Origin: Pyxidicoccus parkwaysis
GTDB taxonomy: Bacteria > Myxococcota > Myxococcia > Myxococcales > Myxococcaceae
Length of the DNA: 64,000 bases
Direction of reading: 5' to 3'
NCBI RefSeq assembly: GCF_017301735.1
Contig: NZ_CP071090.1
Span: 12,507,001 to 12,571,000, forward strand
Every line of letters starts with the position of its first letter. Position 1 is the stretch's first letter. Position numbers and translations under genes: made by a program. Below are positions 49,137-61,400 of the stretch, piece by piece. The notes beneath the pieces are model-generated. The model made no database searches. It saw nothing but the letters and a program-made list of their open reading frames with translations, and was not told the origin of the DNA.

Positions 49137-52100
49137 ATGACCACCCGACTGGGACTTCCCCACCTGATTGCCTGCGCGCTCCTGGCCGGAGCCGTGCCGG
49201 CCGCCTCGGCCGCGCCCACGCTGCTCGCGGACATCCGCACCGGCACGGACGCCACCTTCCTCTCCGGAAGGAATCACGCCGTCATCGGCAACACCGTGTA
49301 TCTCTCCGCCGAGGCCCAGGGCCTGGGCCGTGAGCCCTGGGTGAGCGACGGCACCGCCGAGGGCACCGTCCTCCTCGAGGACCTCCGCCCCGGCAATCCC
49401 AACTCGGATCCCGGTGGCTTCACGGCCCTGGGAGACTCGGTGCTCTTCCTCGCCTTCGACGAGCGGGGCCTGGGCCTCTGGAAGACTGGCGGTACGACGG
49501 GCAGCACCGTCCGCCTGCGTGCAAGCACGAACATCATCTTCCCCACGGCCCGGAACATGGCCCGCGTGGGAAGCAGCGTCTTCTTCGGCGCGGAGCTGGA
49601 CGACACCGGCGAGGAGCTCTGGAAGAGCGATGGCACTCCGGAAGGCACCGTGCGCGTCGCGGACCTCCGCGAGGGGGCACAGGGCTCCCGGCCTTCACGG
49701 CTGACGCCCGCGGGGAACCTGCTCTTCTTCACCGCCACGCCCGGGCCGACGTCCCGCTCCTCCCTGTGGAGGAGCGACGGGACGGCGGCGGGCACCGTGA
49801 AGCTCTGGGAGCCGTCGACGGGTACGGCCTCCTTCAGCTTCCTGGCCTCCACCGGCTCCACGCTCCTCATGGGGGTTCAGCTCGGCAGCAGCTCCGAGCT
49901 CTGGAAGAGCGATGGCACGCCCGGGGGAACCACGCGGGTTGCCGCCCTGGGGACGTTTGGACTCGGCTCCTACGCCTTCTTGAATGGGCAGCTCGTGTTC
50001 CGCCATGGGAACGGACTTGGGAAGAGTGATGGCACCTCCGCCGGCACCTCCATCTGAAATGCGCCCCTGGCCCTGGGAAGCATGGCCGCGTGGAATGGCG
50101 CGGTGTACTTCGTGGGGCTCGGGCCGGGGCAGGGCCTCGGGCTATGGCGGACCGATGGCACTCCCACGGGCCACTCCCTCGTCGCGACGCTGAACGCATC
50201 CATCTCCGGGTCGGTGACGAGCGCGAACGTCGCCATCTCGAATGGGCGCCTCTTCGTCTGCTGGTCGTATGACTCCCGCGCGGAGCTCTGGTCGAGTGAT
50301 GGGACCGCTGGCGGCACCTCGCGCGTGCGAGCGGTGAGCAGTCCCGGCAGTGAGTTCGAATTCGCCGACCTCGTCGGCACTTCCCAGCGGCTCTACTTCC
50401 GGGTGCAGGAGCGGCGCGACTACGACCCCTCCGCGTTGTCCACGCTCTGGAGCAGCGACGGGACGGAAGCGGGAACCGCCCCGCTGCGCAGGCGCGCCTC
50501 GCCCGCAGGCATCCTGATTCACACCACCCACATCGTCGGGAATGCGTTCCACTTCATCACGGATGATGCCGTGCACGGCGCGGAGCTCTGGCGCAGTGAC
50601 GGCACGCCCGGAGGCACCGGCATCGTGCGGGAAATCCGTCCCGGCTCCGACGGCATCGTCCGGAGGCGGGTCGCCCATCCCTCCGCCGTGCTGAACGGGG
50701 TGGAGTACTTCTTCGCGGATGACGGCACCCACGGCATGGAGCTCTGGCGTAGCGACGGCACCGCCGCGGGCACCTTCCTGGTGAAGGACATCCGCCCCGG
50801 TGTCGAGGCCAGCAAGGAGCCCGGGTCGAGCGTCGTCGTCCTGAACGGCGCCCTCTACTTCACGGCGAACGACGGCGAGCACGGCATCGAGCTGTGGCGG
50901 AGCGATGGGAAGCCAGATGGCACTACGCTCGCGATGGACTTCGTGCCCGGCGCCAAGGGCAACTACATGTACCAGCTGACTCCCTCGGGCGGCCGGCTCC
51001 TGTTCATCTCCTCCGACGAGGAGCATGGCGTCGAGCTGTGGACGAGCGACGGCACCGCCGCGGGGACCGCGCTGGTGAAGGACATCCTCCCCGGCCCGCA
51101 GGGCGCGCTGGAGTCCACGTTCAGCCTCGTCTCCACGCCGGGGGGAGTGCTCTACTTCGTCGCGGACGACGGCGAGCACGGTCCCCAGCCCTGGAGGAGC
51201 GATGGCACGCCCGAGGGCACGTACCTCCTCGCGGAAGTCCAGCCCGGCTCCACCGAGCCCGACTACGAGCTCAGTCTGGCCGCCGTGGGCGACACGCTCT
51301 ACCTGGCGGCTCGGGACAGCGCGCACGGCCGGGAGTTGTGGAAGAGCGATGGCACCCGCGAGGGGACGGTGCTCGTGAAGGACCTCAATCCGGGGCCGCC
51401 AGGCAGCGAGCCCATCCTCGAGTCCCTCACGCGTCTGGGCAATCACGTGTACTTCTTCGCCTACGACTCGGCGCACGGCTTCGAGCTGTGGAAGTCGGAT
51501 GGCACCGAGACCGGCACGGTGCGCGTCACCGACCTGCGCCCCGGTCCCGCCAGCGGTGTGCTGCCTTATGGCTGGCTGGTGTCGGCCGTCCTCTTGCAGG
51601 GCGTGGACGCGGCCCATGGCGTCGAGATGTGGATGACGGACGGCACGCCCGCGGGCACCTCGCTGCTGGCCGACCTCAACCCCGGCCCTTCGAGCTCACA
51701 TCCGGGCAATCTCTATCTCGTGGGGAACCAGTTGCTCATGACTGCTGACGACGGGACTCATGGCCGCGAGCCGTGGGCCATTCCCGTTCCCTCGGCGGAC
51801 CGCATCGCGCCTGTCCTCGTCTGCCCGGCGGCCACCGAAGCCCAGGCGAGCGAGCCGTCCGGCATCGAGGTGAGCTATGCGTCCGCCACCGCCACCGATG
51901 AGCAGGGCATGGCGTCGGTGGAGTACAGCCACCCTTCGGGCTCGCGCTTCCCCGTGGGGACCACGGTGGTGACCGTTACGGCCACAGATAAGGCGGGCAA
52001 CCGTCAGCAGTGCACCTTCGAGGTGCGCGTCGCCGCGCCGTCCATTCCGCCGGACACCGCCGAGGGCTGCTCGTGCCGTGCGGGTTCGGACTCGGGTACG

Positions 52101-52172
52101 ATGGGCTCGGGACTGGTCTGGGGGCTGCTCATGCTCGTGGCCTCGCTGGGAGCGCGGCTGCACCGCGGTTGA
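49137..52172 (+). pseudogene. ELWxxDGT-repeat exported protein split by an in-frame stop
   Basis: A signal peptide (ACALLAGAVPAASAAP) is followed by many ELWxSDGTxxGT repeats spaced about 45-50 residues apart, through the whole length. A late HYR-like Ig module follows (VLVCPAATEAQAS, GTTVVTVTATDKAGNRQ). The C terminus has a MYXO-CTERM-like sorting signal: a GCSCRAGSD Cys motif, a hydrophobic helix and terminal basic residues. A TGA at 50055-50057 (SI-stop-NAPLALGS) interrupts the same frame; translation could restart at ATG 50082. Without the stop the protein would be about 1011 residues. Whether the stop is real or an error is unknown. If intact, it is probably a surface-anchored beta-propeller-like protein. 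Confidence 0.85.
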
Positions 52173-52187
52173 GTTGGGGGCTGTGCT

Positions 52188-52224
52188 GGAGCGCTCCCGG
52201 GAGGGAGAGACCCGGGAGCGCTCC
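52188..52224. terminator. Long-stem convergent terminator
   Basis: GGAGCGCTCCCGGG (52188-52201) and CCCGGGAGCGCTCC (52211-52224) form a perfect 14-bp stem with a 9-nt loop, 15 nt after the ELWxxDGT stop and before the convergent TonB-like remnant. Confidence 0.7.
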
Positions 52225-52241
52225 GTCGAGCAGTATGATTA

Positions 52242-52726
52242 TTACTCGGGCGCCGTGAAGCGGAAGGTGAAGACATATTTCACTTACACCGGCTTCCCCT
52301 GAAACATCACCGGTGTGTAGCGCGAAGCCTCGAGGGCCTTCACCACGGTCTCGTTCATGGGCTCCAGGCCCTTGATGACCCGGCAGTCGCGCATCTGGCC
52401 CTCTCGGGTGATGACGCACTTCACGAGCATCAGGCCGTGCACGCGGGTAGCGATGGCCTCGGGTGTGAGCTGGACGGGTGGGCCGTCCACCTTCACGGGC
52501 TTCGTCATGGACTCGTGGGGGAAGTCGTGGAGTGTGTCGATGGGGAAGGGGAGGGGGCGCCCGGGCGGTCTTCGTCCGTTGTAGCGCCCGGCTCACCTGC
52601 ATCAGGAGGGGCCATCGCGGGCAGTGTGGTGAGCAGGAGCATGAGGCACGTGATGGACATCCACGTCCCCGGGTGAGGAGGTCCCATCCGCTCTCGCTCG
52701 CGGCGCGACTGGAGCATGCACGTCAA
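52242..52726 (-). pseudogene. TonB-like C-terminal domain gene, damaged twice
   Basis: On the minus strand, a signal-like segment (MSITCLMLLLTTLPAMAPP) is in one frame. A TonB-type C-terminal domain follows in another, starting SMTKPVKVDGPPVQLTPEAI and containing GLMLVKCVITREGQMRDCRV and ALEASRYTPVMFQGKPV. The change of frame occurs near the G runs at 52542-52557 and fits a single-base loss. Then a TAA at 52284-52286 cuts VKYVFTFRFTAPE from the end; the natural stop is TAA at 52242-52244. Myxobacteria have many such secreted TonB-like proteins of unknown role, lacking the long Pro spacer. This copy looks inactivated, or the sequence has two errors. A second possibility is two overlapping genes (ATGA at 52505-52508). 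Confidence 0.6.
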
Positions 52727-53805
52727 CCTACGAGGCCGCAGGCGTGTCTGGGTTGGGGCCCAATCACTGCAGCGTCATGGTTGTGTCAGGCCGACCGCCC
52801 ACCGGGGAGAATAAATGGTCCCTGGTCGTCTCCCGGGACTTCTCTGGCGACAGTCCGACAGCGTAGCCAAGCCAGGGCTCGAGGGCGCCCCCGGGGAGCT
52901 GGGGCATTCGGCTCAGATCCGTGGCGCGGGCGGAGTGGGCCTCAGGGGCTCGAATCCCAGTAGGATTGGCACTCATGAGGTGCGACTCGTGGTGGACTCC
53001 TCCTGGAGCGTCAGCATGCGTCCGACAGTATTTTCGCTGTGCCAGTGTGGCTCAACCAGGTGGACCAATCGCTTCGTGGCAGCCGGCAGTGGCTCAGCCT
53101 TTTCTTCAGCGAAGTCTGCGCTGCCAATTGGTCTCCGGGGTCGAGCTCGAGGGCATGGCCCGGCAGGCTGGCACGGTCAGGTCAGGTGAGCAGCTCAGCA
53201 CATGCCTTCATCAGAGTTGTGTGCGGCGCTGGCTCGTTAAAGTGCCCAATGCCGTCCACGCAGCGAGACGGACGTGCCGAACTTGGACGGCGTTGGTGTT
53301 GTAACCCATGGACAGGACTCGAACCGACGCTGGCGCCCAGCCTGCAACGGCTCCTGAGACCCCCAAGTAGGAGGAGGCATGGGCTTCATCCGCAGCAACT
53401 CTCAGGCTTCTGTCCGCTTTCCCAGAGGCCGTACGTCACTTGAGGGCTCGACAAAGGTCCACGGCGGTGAGGCCTTGGCTTCGAAGAAGTCCGGCATGGG
53501 CTGAGCGGGGGAACCACTCCGTGTAACGCCCAATTTGGAGGGGCACCGCAGGAAAGGCTGGTCACGCCGCTGGGGGCATCCGTCTAAAATCGGTTCTGGC
53601 AGATCTGTTTTGGCGACGGGGCGCTGGTGGGTGTTTGTATTGATTTGGTTGCCTTGATGGCGTGTTCGTCAACTTTGAGTGTTATTGCGGTTCCCTGGCG
53701 GAATGAAGTCGGGATTGCGCCGTCTCGAATCTGACCTGCATCGTGCGATTCATGTCGATCCTTTGGACGACATGAGGTCGTGCTCCCGTATGGAGTCTGC
53801 TCTGT
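52727..53805. other. Gene-free region of 1.1 kb
   Basis: No frame here shows the GC-bias or protein features of a gene. Base composition is lower in GC than the window average, especially 53580-53805. I see no tRNA, terminal repeats or transposase fragments. It may hold promoters for the Cys-rich gene and the remains of lost genes. Confidence 0.55.
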
Positions 53806-55362
53806 ATGTTGTTTATTTCTTCGACTTTCAGATGTGTGTCTTTGGTTGTTTCGTGTATCGCCTTTGTCCTGATGGCGGATGCTCGCGCCGCCTGTGTGGA
53901 TGGCGAGTCGCAGACTTGTTCCTCCAGTGGATGTCTGGGGACCATGTTTTGTGAGGGAAGGCAATGGGGGCCCTGTCGGTTCTCAGGCGAGTCCACACAG
54001 CCATGCTCCGTCTGCGGACGCAGCGGCACCCGGCTTTGCACTACCGCTATAAGTGAAGACGACCCAGGTGGGCAGGTCATCCCCAATACCTGCACGGCCC
54101 ACCAGGCGGAGTCTTGCAACAGTTGCGACGACGATGGCGACGGGCAGGTGGACGAGAACGCCGCCAACAATGGCCCGTTGACCAACGGTGCCTGTGCAAG
54201 TTCCGTGGGGTGTCCTGGCACGCGCACGTGCAGCAGTGGTGCCTACCAGTGCGTTTATCAGACGGGGTATCGGCTCTCGTGCTATCGCAGCTATGCGACC
54301 CCATGTGCCAACTCCACTGCGGCATGCCTCGCGGACGGCACCCTCGGAGCCTGCCAGCCTCCGACGCCCGGGCCCGAGGATTGCAACGGGTGTGACGACG
54401 ACTACGACGGAATCGAGGACAACAACGTGGGGCAGCCGATGGGCAGCCTGACGCGCGAGTGTCAGAGCAGCGCTGGCGTCTGTACGGGCTCTTCGCAGAC
54501 GTGCCACCGGGAAGTCCTCAGTGGCAATCCGGTCTATTTTTGGGGGGACTGCACGGCGCCTTCGGAGGCCTGCAACGGCGCCGACGACGATTGCGACGGC
54601 AGCATCGATGAGAGTGACGTCTGCAGGACGGACCTTGCGGTGTGTCAGTGCCAGCCCCGCTCGTGCACTCAACAGGGAAAGAACTGCGGCACCATCGATG
54701 ACGGCTGTGGGTGGCCACTCAACTGCGGCACCTGCGCGTCAGGAACGACGTGTGGAGGAGGGGGTACGCCCAACGTCTGCAGTGGAGTGTGCACTCCGCT
54801 GACCCAAGCCCAGGCCTGCCAGGGCAAGTGCGGCATCGTGTCGAACGGGTGCACCGGAAGCTATGACTGTGGAGGCTGCATCAGCCCGCAGTCGTGCGGT
54901 GGGGGTGGCACGCCGAACGTGTGCGGATGCACGCCCATTGCTCAGGCCACGGCATGTTCGGGGAAGAACTGCGGCACGGTCTCCAACGGCTGCGGCGGAA
55001 CGTACACCTGTGGCAGTTGCACCAGTCCCCAGACATGCGGTGGCAGTGGCACGCCGAACGTGTGCGGATGCACTGTGATTCCGCAGAGCACCGCGTGCTC
55101 CGGAAAGAACTGCGGCACGGTCTCAAACGGCTGTGGTGGGACGTACACCTGTGGCACCTGCATCAGTCCCCAGACGTGTGGCGGTGGTGGAACTTCGAAT
55201 GTCTGTGGTTGCACGCCCGTTTCCAGGGCTGAAGCTTGTGGCGAGCGTCAGTGCGGCACCGTCTCGAATGGATGCGGCGGCTCTATCAGCTGTGGCACGT
55301 GCGCGCCGGGGACGACCTGCAAGGGCGGCGTGTGCCAGGGCAGCCCTGGTGGCGGATTCTGA
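53806..55362 (+). CDS. Cys-rich exported protein with MopE-like and tandem Cys repeats
   Basis: This 518-residue protein begins with a signal peptide (CVSLVVSCIAFVLMADARAA). A MopE-like part has CDDDGDGQVDENA, CDDDYDGIEDN and CNGADDDCDGSIDE, which resemble metal-binding acidic loops. From about residue 283, five tandem units of 46-47 residues follow, with ACxGKNCGTVSNGCGG, TYTCGxC and GTPNVCGC in each. They contain about seven Cys each and probably form disulfide-knotted modules. The protein should be secreted or surface-exposed. It ends 118 nt before the Rhs gene on the same strand and may be co-expressed with it. A ribosome-like GGAG lies about 10 nt before the ATG. Function is unknown. Confidence 0.85.
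   Translation: MLFISSTFRCVSLVVSCIAFVLMADARAACVDGESQTCSSSGCLGTMFCEGRQWGPCRFSGESTQPCSVCGRSGTRLCTTAISEDDPGGQVIPNTCTAHQAESCNSCDDDGDGQVDENAANNGPLTNGACASSVGCPGTRTCSSGAYQCVYQTGYRLSCYRSYATPCANSTAACLADGTLGACQPPTPGPEDCNGCDDDYDGIEDNNVGQPMGSLTRECQSSAGVCTGSSQTCHREVLSGNPVYFWGDCTAPSEACNGADDDCDGSIDESDVCRTDLAVCQCQPRSCTQQGKNCGTIDDGCGWPLNCGTCASGTTCGGGGTPNVCSGVCTPLTQAQACQGKCGIVSNGCTGSYDCGGCISPQSCGGGGTPNVCGCTPIAQATACSGKNCGTVSNGCGGTYTCGSCTSPQTCGGSGTPNVCGCTVIPQSTACSGKNCGTVSNGCGGTYTCGTCISPQTCGGGGTSNVCGCTPVSRAEACGERQCGTVSNGCGGSISCGTCAPGTTCKGGVCQGSPGGGF
54652..55358 (+). repeat. Tandem 138-141-bp repeats inside the Cys-rich gene
   Basis: Five in-frame units start near 54652, 54790, 54928, 55069 and 55210, with periods of 138 and 141 bp. 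The third and fourth are most alike. The high similarity suggests recent expansion by recombination or slippage, and makes this stretch prone to misassembly. Confidence 0.8.
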
Positions 55363-55480
55363 TTCGCGGGAGGGCCGTCCGGGGAGGCAGGACTTCGCCT
55401 CGGGCGGTCGAGTCCGCTGACAACGACTGGTGAAGCGCGCCGGAGCCTTCCGGCGTCACCTCTTGATTCAAGGTCTCGGC

Positions 55481-58400
55481 ATGAAACGCATTCTCTCGGT
55501 GCTGACGCTGGTGGCGTACTGCACGCAGATGGCTGTCTCCTGTGGCTATGCGCTGGACGCGCCAGGGAGCCAGGAGTTCGAGGGCCCGGCGAGCACGACG
55601 CATGTGCGCCTCACCGGCGACCAAGAACTGCCCACTCCGCAGGATGTCGTGGTCCGGAGCGAGCTCTCTGGGGACGGGCTCGTGCCCGGGGTGGTGGCGG
55701 GTGGCCTGAGTGTGACGCCCGATGGTGCGGCCACTTATCACGTCCCGCTCTGGGTGCCGCAGGGGCGGGCCGGGGTACAGCCGTCGCTGGCGCTCGACTA
55801 CAACAGCCGGAGTGGCAATGGCTTGCTGGGCGTGGGTTGGAACCTCAGCGGCTTGTCGCAGGTTGTCCGGTGTAACAAGACACTGGCCCAGGACGGAGCC
55901 CCGGCGCCCGTCAGGTTCGACAGCACAGATGCCTTCTGCCTGGATGGCAAGCGCCTGCTCCAGCTAGGTAATACCAGCGCGGGAGAGAAGACCTACACCA
56001 CGGAGGTGGAGGAGTTCTCACACATCGTGGCGCACCAAGAGGACACCCTGGGTCCTCTGTGGTTCGAGGTGCAGCTCAAGAATGGACTCGTGCTGGAGTA
56101 TGGCAGGGAAGGCGCCTCGCGCATCGAGGGCTATCGGATGCGCTTTGAGCCGGTCTCCAGCGACGCCATGGATGCCAGGGTGGTGGGAAACCACACCGCG
56201 CAGAGCGTGCGTTATGGCTGGTCGTTGTCGAGAGTGAGGGACCGGCACGGTAACTACATGCTGGTGGAGTACGAGCTGCGCGCGCATGGCAGCGCGAGCA
56301 CGGGTTTCGGCTACGAGCAGCTCCCGGTGGCCATCCGCTACACCGGCTCCTCCACGGACTCCACCGTCGCCACTCCGCGCCGCAGCGTGCTGTTCTACTA
56401 CAAGCCCACGGAGCGTCCGGACCGTATCGAAGGCTATGTGTCCGGGTTCAGGTTGGTCAGCGTGCGGCTGCTCGAGTCCATTCACATGTGGGGGCCGGGT
56501 TGGGGCACCGGGCCGATGAGGCGCTACAAGCTCGGGTACCACAACAACAGCGTCTCCGGGCGAAGCCTGCTGGAGAAGCTCGAGGAGTGTGACGCCAACG
56601 GGGACTGCAAGCGCCCCACCATCTTCTCCTGGGAGCTGGGCACGCCGGGGACGGGCCGTGTGGAACAGGTGCCCCCCATCGACCCATATTTCCTGCGCGT
56701 AAAGGTGTCCTCCGCGTTGCCCTACATCGCGGGGAGCTCGGGCTACCCAGACACCGAGGGCTTCTATCCGGCGCCGGACTTCTGGACGCTGCAGGCGTTG
56801 GACGTCAACGGCGACGGGCGCGATGACCTCATCTACCGCTTCAGCCCGCTGATCAGCGGCAAACTCCAGCCGCCCAGGTGGTACCTCCGCCTCAACACCA
56901 ATGGTCGTGACTTCGGCCCGGCCACGGAGCTGCTGGCGCTGTCTCCGGCCCGCGCCGGAGACGGTGCGGATGACCTGCGCACCGTGGACCTGAACAACGA
57001 CGGGAAGGTGGACGTCGTCAATCTCTTCCTGCCCGACACGCAGTCGGGCATCAACGGCGAGTACAGGCCCTTCCTGTCGAACGGGACGGGCTTCACCGAG
57101 ATGCAGGGCGACACGTTCGACTTCTGGTTCGACCAATCGAGCCCGGTGCGCGTGCCGCCCCTGCACGTGGCCGACCTGGACGGCAACGGGTTGCCGGACA
57201 TGGTGCGCAGCGTGACGCAGGGCACGAGCGGAAGTCCCTTCCCGCGCGAGTGGGCCGCGCGCCTGACCCAGGTGGACGCGCAGGGGACGCCCGTCTTCCC
57301 CTCGGCACACCAGCGCACCGGCGTGGCCGCGGGGTTGGACCATGCGGGCTACGCGGTGGATGTGGACGGGGATGGTGCGATGGAGCTGCTGGTGCGCGAG
57401 CCGGACTCGGCCACGGCGGATGACTACTCCCGCTTCCTCGTGGCGCTGGGGCGCACGGCCTCAGGGACCATCGGCAAGAAGCTCACCACGACGCTTTCCA
57501 CGCTGCCGGTGCCCAACAGCACCTACGTCAACTTCATCTACCGGCAGCACTGGTTCATGGACATCAACGGGGACGGGCTGCCGGACTCCGTCAGCGCCAA
57601 GCGGCAGCCTCAGGGGCAGGATGATGCGGGGAATATCGAAATCTCCATCAACACCGGCAATGGTTTCTCGCCGCCGGTAACGCAGGTGCTGCCCGCCGGA
57701 GCGGAGGTGAGCTTCTCGCGCCGGGACCCGCGGCACCGCTTCATCGACGTCGGCGTGCGGGTGATGGACTTCAACATGGATGGCAAGCAGGACCTGCTGC
57801 TGACGGACGGTGGCTACGGCGTGAGCCTGCGCGACAAGCACGTGGTGCTGGAGTCGACGGGGACGGGCTTCATCGTGCGCCCGCTGAAAATCCCGGTGGG
57901 GCAGTCCACAGGATATGGCAATGTCATCAGCGTCAGCACCGAGGACCCCTCGAAGACGTCATTGAAGGGCTCGGGTTGGGGAATGAAGTTCACCCAGCTC
58001 CTGGATGCCAACGGAGACGGCCTGACGGACATCATCCAGATGGAGGAGGGCGAGCTGGTGCTCTACGTGCGCACCTCCTACAAGCCGGACCTGCTGAAGA
58101 AGGTGGAGGACGGCTTCCAGAACGAGGTGACGGTGTCCTATGACTCTGTCACGTACGGAGACCCGTCCTACACGGCGGCCTTCCACACGCCAGCCACCTG
58201 CACTTGGCCGCAGTCCTGCAACATGCGGGGACAGTGGTTGGTATGGCGCCATGTTGAGCGCGGCGCGGGCCTCCACGGGGGCATCGACCGGGATTTCCTG
58301 TACACGTACGAGGGGGGCCGGACGGACCTGCGAGGCCGGGGGTGGCTGGGGTTCGCGAAGCGTACGGTCCAGGATGTGGACGCTTCCCAGGAGACCACCT

Positions 58401-61400
58401 CCCTCTACCGCAATGACAAGCTTACCCAGGGGTTCTACCTGGAGGCGCACCGGCCCTACGAAGAGACGACGAAGGTGGTGTTGGAGCCTGGGAACGTGGA
58501 CTTCTTCCGGCGCACCACCGAGTTCTCGTCACGCTCCACGGCGGGAGGCAGGGGCATCTTCCCGTACGTGTCGAAGGTGAGCGAGCTCGAGGTGAGCGGC
58601 GATTACGGAACCCTGCGCTACCAGGAGTCGGCGGACCAGTACGACACGTACGGCAACCTTACGCTGCACGAAGAGGTTGCGAAGGACGGCACCCGCTTGG
58701 TGACGTCCACCACCTATGACAACTACCCCGTGCAGGGAGACCACCTGCTGGGCCTGCAGCGCCGACAGATGGTGACGAGCACGACGCCTGCGGGGCAGTC
58801 CGTCACGCGGACGAAGGAACTCCAGTACTGCGATGGGGCCTTGTGCCAGCCGACCTCGAACCTGCCGCGCCGGCTCATCACGGAGCCGGACGCCGTCTCG
58901 CCCGAGTGGGAGGACGTACGGCTGGAGACGGTCTTCACGTACAATGGACTGGGCCTGCCGACCCAGGTGGTGAGCACCGACGCTGCGGGGCGCAAGCGCC
59001 GGATGGAGCACCACTATGACGCCTACGAGCGGATGCTGCCGGTGGCGCAGATTGTCTATCCCACGGATGACCCGAATGGCCCCGTGTTGCGCACGGACTA
59101 TGCCTATCTGCAGGGGATGGGGCTGCCGGCCGTGCGGCAGAATCCCAACGGACTGCAGACGCGCTGGTTTTACGACGCCTTCGGCCGCCCGCGGGCTGAG
59201 AATGGCCCGGACGCGGGAGACTTCACCGTCAGCTACTCGGAGGAGAACGGACTGCCTCTCGTCACCACGCGCGAGGTGAATGTCTCCACGTGCGGGGCGA
59301 ATGCCTATGGGCTGAACTTCGCCACCTGTACGCCCAATGGCACGGAGGCGCAGGTTCGCTACGACTCGCTGGGCCGTGAGTTCCTCCGCCGCACGCGGGG
59401 CTTCAACGGCGAGTGGATGGTGGTGGATACGGAGTACGACGGGCTGGGGCGGGTGGAGAAGGTGTCCATGCCGCACACCATCCTGGGGCCGGTGCTCAAG
59501 AAGCGCTTCGAGTACGACAAACGGGGACGGCTGCGCTTCGCCTACAACCCGGATGGCACCTACCAGGAGAAGCTGTATCAGGGACTGAGGACGCTTCACT
59601 GGGACGAGAAGCGCAATCAGGCCATCCTCGTAGAGGATGACCTCGGGCGGGTGGTGCAGAGCACCAACGTCACGTCCACGGGCAATGTGCTCACCCGGTA
59701 CGAGTACGGGCCGTTCGGGCTGCCTCGCTACATCACAGACACGGCGGGCAACCGCACCGAGCTGGAATACGACAGGCTGGGCAGGCGCACGCTGCTCAAT
59801 GACCCGGACTCGGGTGTGCGGCAGACGGCGTACACCGCATTCGGGGACGTGCGGTGGCAGACGGATGGGAATGGAAACACTGTCACGCATACGTATGATG
59901 GCCTGGGGCGCACCCTCACGGAGGCCAACCAGCCGCCTGCGGGCGGCACCGCGCAGGTAACGACCTTCGTTTGGGACACGGCGCCCAACGGGCTGGGGGC
60001 GCTGCACACCGCCACGTCTCCGGACGGCGTCGTGCAAGCATACGAGTACGACACGCTGAGCCGGCCTGCGCACGAGCGGTGGAGCATCCAGGGGCAGGAG
60101 TACCGGCTGAGCCGCACCTACGACGCGCAGGGGCGGCTGCAGACAGTGGGCTACCCGGAGGTGGCCGGGCGCGCGCGGATGGGCGTGCTCTACAACTACA
60201 ATCTCCAGGGCGACGTGCAGTCGGTGCAGGACATCAACACAGGCCACACGTACTGGATGGCCACTTCACGCAATGCGTCCGGCCTGTTGACGGGGGAGAG
60301 CTTCGGCAACGGTGTCAATTCGACGCGGCGGTACGACGCGCTCAACCAGTTGCGTTTCATCGAGACGTCGGGTCCGTCGGGGGATGTTCAGAGGCTGGCG
60401 TATGACTATGAAGCCAACGGCAACCTGCGCACCCGCGTGGACCGGTTGCTCCAGGTGACGGAGGACTTCCAGTACGACGCATTGGATCGGCTGACGCAGT
60501 GGAAGGTGAGCAAGGGCTGCAACAACGCGGCGTTCACGTACGAATACGACGCGATGGGCAACCTAAGCTACCGCACGTCCAAGCTGGGGAATTCAGCCAA
60601 CGCTCCCATCGAAGCGATTGGGTACATCTACGGCGCCGGACCCGCGGGACCGCATGCGGTGACGAGTGCGGGCGCGGACGCCTATGCCTATGACAACAAC
60701 GGCAACCTCAACCGGCGCCAGCTTGGGGTGGGCGGGCTGCGGGAGCTGGGGTACACCTACTTCAACCTGCCGAAGAAGGCGACGGAGGGAGCCCGGCAGT
60801 GGATGTTCGGGTACGACGCCGGCCACCAGCGGGCCTTCAAGCAGTCCAATGATGGAGCCCGCACGGTGTATGCGGGCGGCCTGTACGAGAAGCGCACGAA
60901 GCCGGATGGCACGACTTCGCACATCTTCTACGTCGCGGGGCCGGAACGCGTGGTGGCGCAGGTGGAGTGGACAGACGTGCCGACCCCGGGCACGACGGTC
61001 GTGGCCTACCTCCACCTGGACCATCTGGGCTCGGTGGAATCGGTGACGACCGACGGAGGCATGGTGGTGGCGCACCACAAGTACGACCCATTCGGCCTGC
61101 GAAAGAATCCCACCAACCCGGCGCTACCCTTCATCGGGAGCGCCACGAACCTGCGTCTGGGGTTCACGGGCCACGAAGAGGACGACGAGGTGGGGCTCAT
61201 CAACATGAAGGGGCGGATGTATGACCCGAAGCTGGCGCGGTTCCTGAGTCCGGACCCGGTCGTCCAGGCGCCCTTCTTCGGGCAGTCCCTTAACCGCTAC
61301 AGCTACGTCCTCAACAATCCGCTCAGGTTTACGGACCCCACCGGCTTCCAGGCTGTGGGGCCGACTACGGAGGTACATCCGGAGTCTGCATTCGAGCCCG

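Noticed and set aside
50082..52172. Separate gene starting at ATG 50082
   Set aside because: It is in the same frame as the preceding part, has no signal peptide of its own, and continues the same repeats, so a single interrupted gene is simpler.
53305..53350. tRNA-like T-loop on the minus strand (GGACTCGAACC)
   Set aside because: The flanking bases do not form a T-stem, and no D-arm, anticodon arm or acceptor stem can be drawn around it.
53584..53964. Minus-strand frame of 126 codons
   Set aside because: Composition is low-complexity polar, it overlaps the signal-peptide end of the Cys-rich gene, and it has no start site or motif.
54652..55358. CRISPR-like repeat array
   Set aside because: The repeats are in frame, 138-141 bp long, and encode Cys-rich protein modules; there are no short repeats with unique spacers.
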